A stretch of DNA of 64,000 nt from Tigriopus japonicus (lineage: Eukaryota > Arthropoda > Copepoda > Harpacticoida > Harpacticidae). Shown one piece after another: positions 59,353 through 64,000 of the stretch. Below the pieces are notes generated by a model. The model was not told the origin of the DNA, did no database searches, and saw only the letters and a list, made by a program, of their open reading frames with translations. Position 1 is the stretch's first letter. Each line of letters begins with the position of its first letter. Position numbers and translations under genes: made by a program. The stretch is taken from contig CM021314.1 of NCBI GenBank assembly GCA_010645155.1, forward strand, positions 1,210,102-1,274,101. Direction: 5' to 3'.

Positions 59353-61580
59353 CTGAAATAATCGAGGAAACGGAAATGCATGAATAACTTGCCAATTGAG
59401 AAACCGGAAATACCATAGAAAAGAATTCTTCAAGTTAAACATTTTGTGTGTGTTTGAAGTGTGGATTTTGGAAGATTAGATTTATACAATCACAATTTCC
59501 CTTGACTATTTTTGCTATCCATTAGAGTTCTATTCTATGGTAAACCCCTTGTGAGAAAATTTCATTGGGAGACTCGGAAGTACAAGGTGAACATCAAACA
59601 TGCATCTCCATATTAGGACTCACCTCGTTCATTCTTGTGTTCATTGATAACTGACAAGAACATGGAGCAAGAAAGGATAAATTGACAGGATGAAGGACAC
59701 GACAAACCTTTTATGGCGATCGTTGTGCGGGAATGAAGGACCCATGATGAACTTCCGGCAAACTTTTCCTCTGTCTCTTGACCTAGCTGGCTTGGGGTTT
59801 TAGGGAGATTAGTTGGAAACAAACTTTGCTTTTTTCATCATGATCTGGACCTCAAAGTCTGCTTGTCCCCATATATATAGTTTTACGAACAGGTGCACTT
59901 CGTTTAAGTTTGCTGACCAGTCCGTCAATCAGAAACGTGTGCTAAGAGGAATAGGGGTTTTTCGGTGAACTGCCATCAATCTCATGTCATCACCTGGGTC
60001 TGGACATATGGGCCAAGTCGGAGTCAATCATCTGCAAGGCCTTCACCTTGTCCAATCCACGTCGTTGGACCTCTCCAGATCCACGAGGGTCATCTCCAGC
60101 AGAACGGCGGGAAGGGCGGAAAAGCGGGCTGAGCAAAACCATGGCCGAATCGGCCACCTCCTTGGACAGAGTTGGGTGACTATTGCGGAAGTTCTTGACT
60201 GCGGCACCCAATCGACTGGACGCTGAACCGTCCATGGATGACCGCATTCCCGAGGACGACTTGAACTCGTAGGATGCGGGCGCTGACAAGTCAATGTCAT
60301 AGCTGGACAAGAATCTGAGGTTTAGGTGGGTCTAGCTCTGAATTTTCCGAGTGTGTTGAGTTTTGAAAGAGTTCCATGGAACATGCTTTTGGAACCTGTT
60401 GCTTTAGTTGGTGTGGAACGGATTCGAAAAAAATATGTGGCTGGCGATTTTTTGTATTTGTTTCCTTGGATGTGGCTTGTGTGCGTGTACTACGTATTCG
60501 TGTACAACACATTTGGCATAAGGAAAACAAACCTTGGACTGACATTCCCCGCCCATTATTCTTCTGTTGGGTGTAGTTCAAAAGAATAGGAGGACTTTGA
60601 TTTATTGGAACTGGCAAACCGAGGCATTTGCTTGAGTATCATTCAAGCATAAAATTGAACTATCCACTTGGCATTCTGTTTGGATCAAAATCTACAGATT
60701 TATGGTCCTACCGGAATATTTAAGTAGTAAACCATGTTCGACATTTATACTCGGATCAAGTTAGATAAGAAAAAGGAAACTGTTATTCAAGCAATGAAGA
60801 GAGAACTGGATAAAGAGAGATGGAGGAAGAAGAATCAAAACTGAGATGAAAATGAACGATCGAAGCCAGATCGGTACTACCTTGGTCGGCCCGCTTCATT
60901 GTAATAATTTTTGATCTGGGACAGTTTCTCCAAAGCTGAGGCCATATTTTGACCCACGCGTCTTTGTCTGGATCAAGATCATATGAAAATGGGATTAGCT
61001 TGCTTTTCTAGGTTCTATATAGCTACCAAGTGCTCATATGTACGAAGTGGGGACGGTTCGTTTTTAGAAGTGGAACACGAAAAAGGCGTAAACAAAAATG
61101 TCATTTCCAAGGACAGCTACAGCTCCATTGGAAGGCCCATGTTCCATTACGGGATAGAGTACCACTGGGGAGTGAGAGTTATGGTCCAATGATCCCTTAC
61201 TAAGATCAAGACCCTTGGGGTAGTAGTAGATACGAGGACACTACTATCTAGGTGCCAGATAAAAGATAACACTCTTTTGTACATGAGGAAACTAGACTTG
61301 GACTTGACTTCGTTTGGTGCGCCTTTTGGTATTTACAAAGCTTTTTGCCATCGGAGATTGAGCGGCATATGAACTGAGATCTATCTTAACCACCTTACCT
61401 GGGACGGGCCAATTTGGCGTAATGCTTGTCCAACTCCTCCAAATATTTGAGGGCGTCTGACATCTCATCCTCTTGGTCAAAGCCCTCACCTGCTGAAGGG
61501 CGGGCTTGGGCGGTCTCACTTAGGAAACAGAAAACCGCTACCAAGGCCAGGCCGAAGAGGATCCACAGATTTCGGATCAT
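59292..61580 (-). CDS. NPF: neuropeptide F precursor with internal cassette exons
   Basis: Minus-strand exons in order: A 61580-61399, B 60967-60881, C 60302-59994, D 59352-59292. Exon A encodes a signal peptide (core NLWILFGLALVAVFCFL, cut after TAQA), an acidic linker, then ALKYLEELDKHYAKLARP and two bases of an Arg codon. Exon D completes that Arg and continues F-G-K-R, the amidation Gly and dibasic cleavage site, then 15 residues and a stop. A joined to D gives a 36-residue peptide ending RPRF-amide, the standard length of invertebrate NPF (NPY superfamily). The intron position inside the Arg codon is the conserved NPY/NPF one. Exons B and C are both phase 2 at each end and each finishes with its own RPR half-motif, so they can be included or skipped in frame. 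NPF is secreted from neurons or gut endocrine cells and acts through a GPCR in feeding control. A TATA box lies about 100 bases upstream. Confidence 0.9.
59994..60302 (-). other. NPF cassette exon C (103 codons, phase 2/2)
   Basis: The acceptor TTCTTGTCCAG/C and donor CCCAG/GTGATG bound 309 bases open in the NPF frame. The first codon becomes Ser when joined to exon A or B. It contains basic sites (PSRR, VQRR) and ends LQMIDSDLAHMSRPR, an NPF-like C terminus. Cleavage after VQRR would leave a 23-residue peptide ending in RPRF-amide after joining to exon D. Decapod and moth NPFs are known to have a long form with an exon inserted at this position, also starting with Ser. Confidence 0.7.
60881..60967 (-). 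other. NPF cassette exon B (29 codons, phase 2/2)
   Basis: The acceptor TTGATCCAG/A and donor CCAAG/GTAGTA bound 87 bases in the NPF frame. Joined to exon A it creates RPRQRR, a potential furin-type cleavage site, then VGQNMASALEKLSQIKNYYN and EAGRPR. The ALEKLSQIKNYY part resembles the amphipathic helix of NPF (ALKYLEELDKHY in exon A). This suggests an ancient duplication of the peptide exon. Confidence 0.75.
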
Positions 61581-61677
61581 GGTACTTTTGAAGGGTTTGG
61601 ATCGTTTCAAGGGAAAAAAGGTCTTTGAGACTAGTCTTTTCAAGATCGAGTGCGTGCCATCTCTCGGGAACGAAGGG

Positions 61678-61686
61678 CCTTTTATA
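61678..61686 (-). promoter_or_regulatory. TATA box of the NPF gene
   Basis: The minus strand reads TATAAAAGG, a consensus TATA box, about 100 bases before the ATG at 61580. Transcription would start near 61655, giving a leader of about 75 bases without need for a 5' intron. Confidence 0.65.
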
Positions 61687-61754
61687 CCAACAATGTGAGC
61701 CATGCATGATCTTAAGATCCGCTTGGCGATGTAAGCAGCGCCGACCCGTTCCAA

Positions 61755-63924
61755 TGTAGTTGGAACTTCGCAAGAACCGAGGTGACGTTATGCGTAGTAC
61801 GAGAGGGGTTACAGGGTTGTTACAAATTAAGAGTATTGTAAACTAAGGATTGATTATCTTTGCCACTAAAGTTCTATGAATACTTAGAGCTAATATCAAT
61901 TGTAGAAAACTATGTGAGATATTTTGAGACCATATCTCAGCCAAACTGACTCGAAACTTAAGATTTTTTCCTCGATCACCATCATGTACAGTCTCCAACC
62001 AAAGAACATACGCTCCATTCTATGAAAAACATGTTTTCGTTTTCTTTGAGTGCAAATTAAGAGGCTTAATATTGATGATATCATTTCGATGGCAAAACAA
62101 ATAAATTGAGCAAAAACAGTTTTGATGGGTTTTATAATACAAATTAGCTCCAAATTGTCTCATCTTGGCATAATTTACCCGTTGGGTTTGGCGGACTCTA
62201 ATTTTTGACAACCCTGCACGAATATGACTGGCTCCCCTACGTACTTCGAGAGTTTTCATTTCGAGAGCAAAGGAAAAAAACGAAAGGGTGATATGGATCA
62301 CTGAGGCATTGGGACCGCCCCGATCAACTGGTTTTCTCTTGATGAAGCCTCGATTTGGCGGCTTCTTGGGTGGCATTGTGCCATAATCAGTAATTGTAAC
62401 ATTACTTAGGTCTGGAACAAGCTGAAAATGGTCCCACTATCTCTGTGGCGATTGTTGGACTTTCGCCCAAAAAGTTTGCAGTTTTCAGGAGAAAAAACGA
62501 AGAATATCAAGCCGATAGATACTGTGGTCGATAAAAACTCGAGAAGCCCCATAATTGTATTTGAACATGATAACTATTCTCCGCAAAATCTACATGAAGT
62601 AGATGGCTCTTGGTTTGAAAATGATTTTAAATGGAATATCGAACCATTGGGTGTAATATGGATATTGATTGTCTCGGTATTTCTAGCTGAATCAAGATAT
62701 TCAATCGCCAGTTCAATTTGTCAGGGCAATCATTCTTTTAAAATTGAAAAAAATAGTGAATAAAAAGAAGCTTATGTTCCAGATTTTGACTTGAATTTAC
62801 GCGTCATATTTGCATAGTTTGACAAACCCGGTGTTTCCACTTTTTCCTTGTTTGGAGAGTTCCAGAGAACTATAAGTAAGCCTGGAAATTTAAGGCATAT
62901 AAAAGGTGCCTTAAATGTCATTCTAAATACAAATAAAAAGGCCCAGAATGCAAAAAAAATGCAGATAAAATCAATTTTTCAGGGGGGCATTTAATGTTTT
63001 TTTTTTGTTTTTTAAGGCTGGGTTGTCGATTTAAGACTTTTGGGGCTAAAATTCCTTTGTTTCTTGAGCACCATATAAACAGATCTTTGATTTTTTTCTA
63101 CCTGTGGATGTGAAAAAGCTTCTGAGAAGAGACTTTCCACCGATCGCAACAATATACACAGATTTAGTCCATTCATTTTTCACTTCCAAAACTTTCATTG
63201 TTAATTTCAATTTCCTAACTCTAATTTTGAAAAAAGACCATATTCCTTTAATCCTATATTTCCCTTGCTGACATTCATCAGCTATTAACGTGCGCAAACC
63301 TGCAATCCTTACACTAAGTAGAGGGGGCTTTGTTAGTCAAGGTACCACAACTACTGAAGGTTGTATCAGAAAAATCAACTTAAAAGAAATATGAGATGTG
63401 AAAATCACTGTTTTTTGCATCCATATTTTAATCAAATTTCCAAAATTATTTCTAAAACTTACATTTGATCCCCTAACCACTTTTGAAAATCAGGTGTTTT
63501 TCTGCTCATTTTCCCAAAAAGTCTCCAAAATGTAAAACAAAATGCAAATAAGCGCTTAAATTTCAACTCAATGCAAATAAGAACTCAAAATGCAAATAAG
63601 TGTAAATAAGGGCCCAAGATGGTGATAAATCTTTTTTTGCATCGAATTCCCATGCCTAATTATAAAAATTCGCTTCTCTCATTTTTCATTGTCAATGAAA
63701 TCCATTACTCTATTTCAGTTTCGACTAATATAATAATAATCTTTATTGCGACTTTCGTGTCATTGGACATTACTACAAGCATTTTTAGCCTTGCGATGGT
63801 TGGTTCACATGTTGGCCGCCATTCGAGGCGTCGTGTCCAGTCTTCCTTCCATCGATGGGACGTTGATGACCGAATAATGAAGTTATTCCGTTTGAGCTGT
63901 TCCTTGTCCTATTTCGATTGAGGT
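61755..63924. other. intergenic stretch, no supported gene
   Basis: Open frames at 62020-62376 (minus, starting MPPKKPPNRGFIKRKP) and 62428-62763 (plus) are 111-118 codons but have no recognisable domain or splice context. The region is A+T-rich and contains three ATGCAAAT octamers within 63541-63600. Confidence 0.4.
63541..63600 (+). repeat. cluster of ATGCAAAT octamers
   Basis: ATGCAAAT occurs at 63542, 63571 and 63590, each followed by AAG, as an irregular short repeat with a weaker TGTAAATAAG just after. The octamer is the classic POU-domain site, but the irregular repeat itself explains the copies, so no regulatory role is claimed. Confidence 0.5.
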
Positions 63925-64000
63925 CCGCCATCTGTGATCTGGAAAAAGGGCTTATCCTTCCGAGAGGGGCCAGGGAGGAGATTCGAATCAACACCCCCTC
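63925..64000 (-). repeat. tRNA-derived SINE-like copy (family 1), cut by window end
   Basis: The minus strand reads GATTCGAATCTCCTCCCTGG then CCCCTCTCGGAAGG, matching the B-box flank of the copies at 11061-11150 (TTCAAATCTCCTCCCCGACC, CTTTCCGAAG) and 4906-5020. The A-box side lies outside the window. Confidence 0.45.

Noticed and set aside
62020..62376. minus-strand frame starting MPPKKPPNRGFIKRKP
   Set aside because: The start looks protein-like but the rest is not, and no convincing donor joins it to another exon. A lost first exon is possible but unsupported.

Overview
The window is eukaryotic nuclear DNA. It has interrupted genes with short GT-AG introns (about 60-100 bases in the compact genes), AATAAA signals, tRNA-derived SINE-like repeats and DNA-transposon relics, and no operons. 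A neuropeptide F gene ending in RPRF-Gly-Lys-Arg and a giant chitin-binding (CBM14) extracellular protein point to an arthropod. The neuropeptide exon layout and the compact gene structure suggest a crustacean, perhaps a copepod. The species is not identified.

Layout. 1-14239 is gene-poor, with two SINE-like copies and a dead Tc1/mariner-like transposon with several frameshifts. 14591-25716 (+) encodes a protein of about 3,685 residues: a signal peptide, very long GYLPP repeat arrays, two WAP-like four-disulfide cores and a CBM14 chitin-binding domain. 26043-36642 (-) is a lachesin/IgLON-like adhesion gene whose eight coding exons can be joined in phase; it has a 7 kb first intron and converges on the CBM14 gene. 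39450-42978 and 45018-48031 (+) are tandem paralogues of a secreted protein family I do not recognise, with the same seven-exon architecture. 50681-52296 (+) is Sec22, an R-SNARE with five exons. 53107-54381 (-) is an intronless PPIL4-like cyclophilin-RRM-RS protein. 57534-58392 (+) is a METTL7-like membrane methyltransferase. 59292-61580 (-) is a neuropeptide F precursor gene with two phase-symmetric internal exons that each end in the same RPR half-motif. The rest is intergenic DNA with MITEs, SINEs and low-complexity repeats.

The genes are not an obvious functional cluster. Sec22 and PPIL4 are housekeeping (ER-Golgi trafficking, spliceosome). The CBM14 giant probably serves cuticle or another chitin matrix, lachesin serves cell adhesion, and NPF serves feeding/neuromodulation. 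The most interesting items are the NPF cassette exons, the WAP/CBM14/GYLPP giant, and the tandem unknown secreted pair, in which an intron is as conserved as the exons (a probable gene-conversion tract). All exon boundaries were read by eye from splice consensus, codon phase and family similarity. No alignment or expression data were available.
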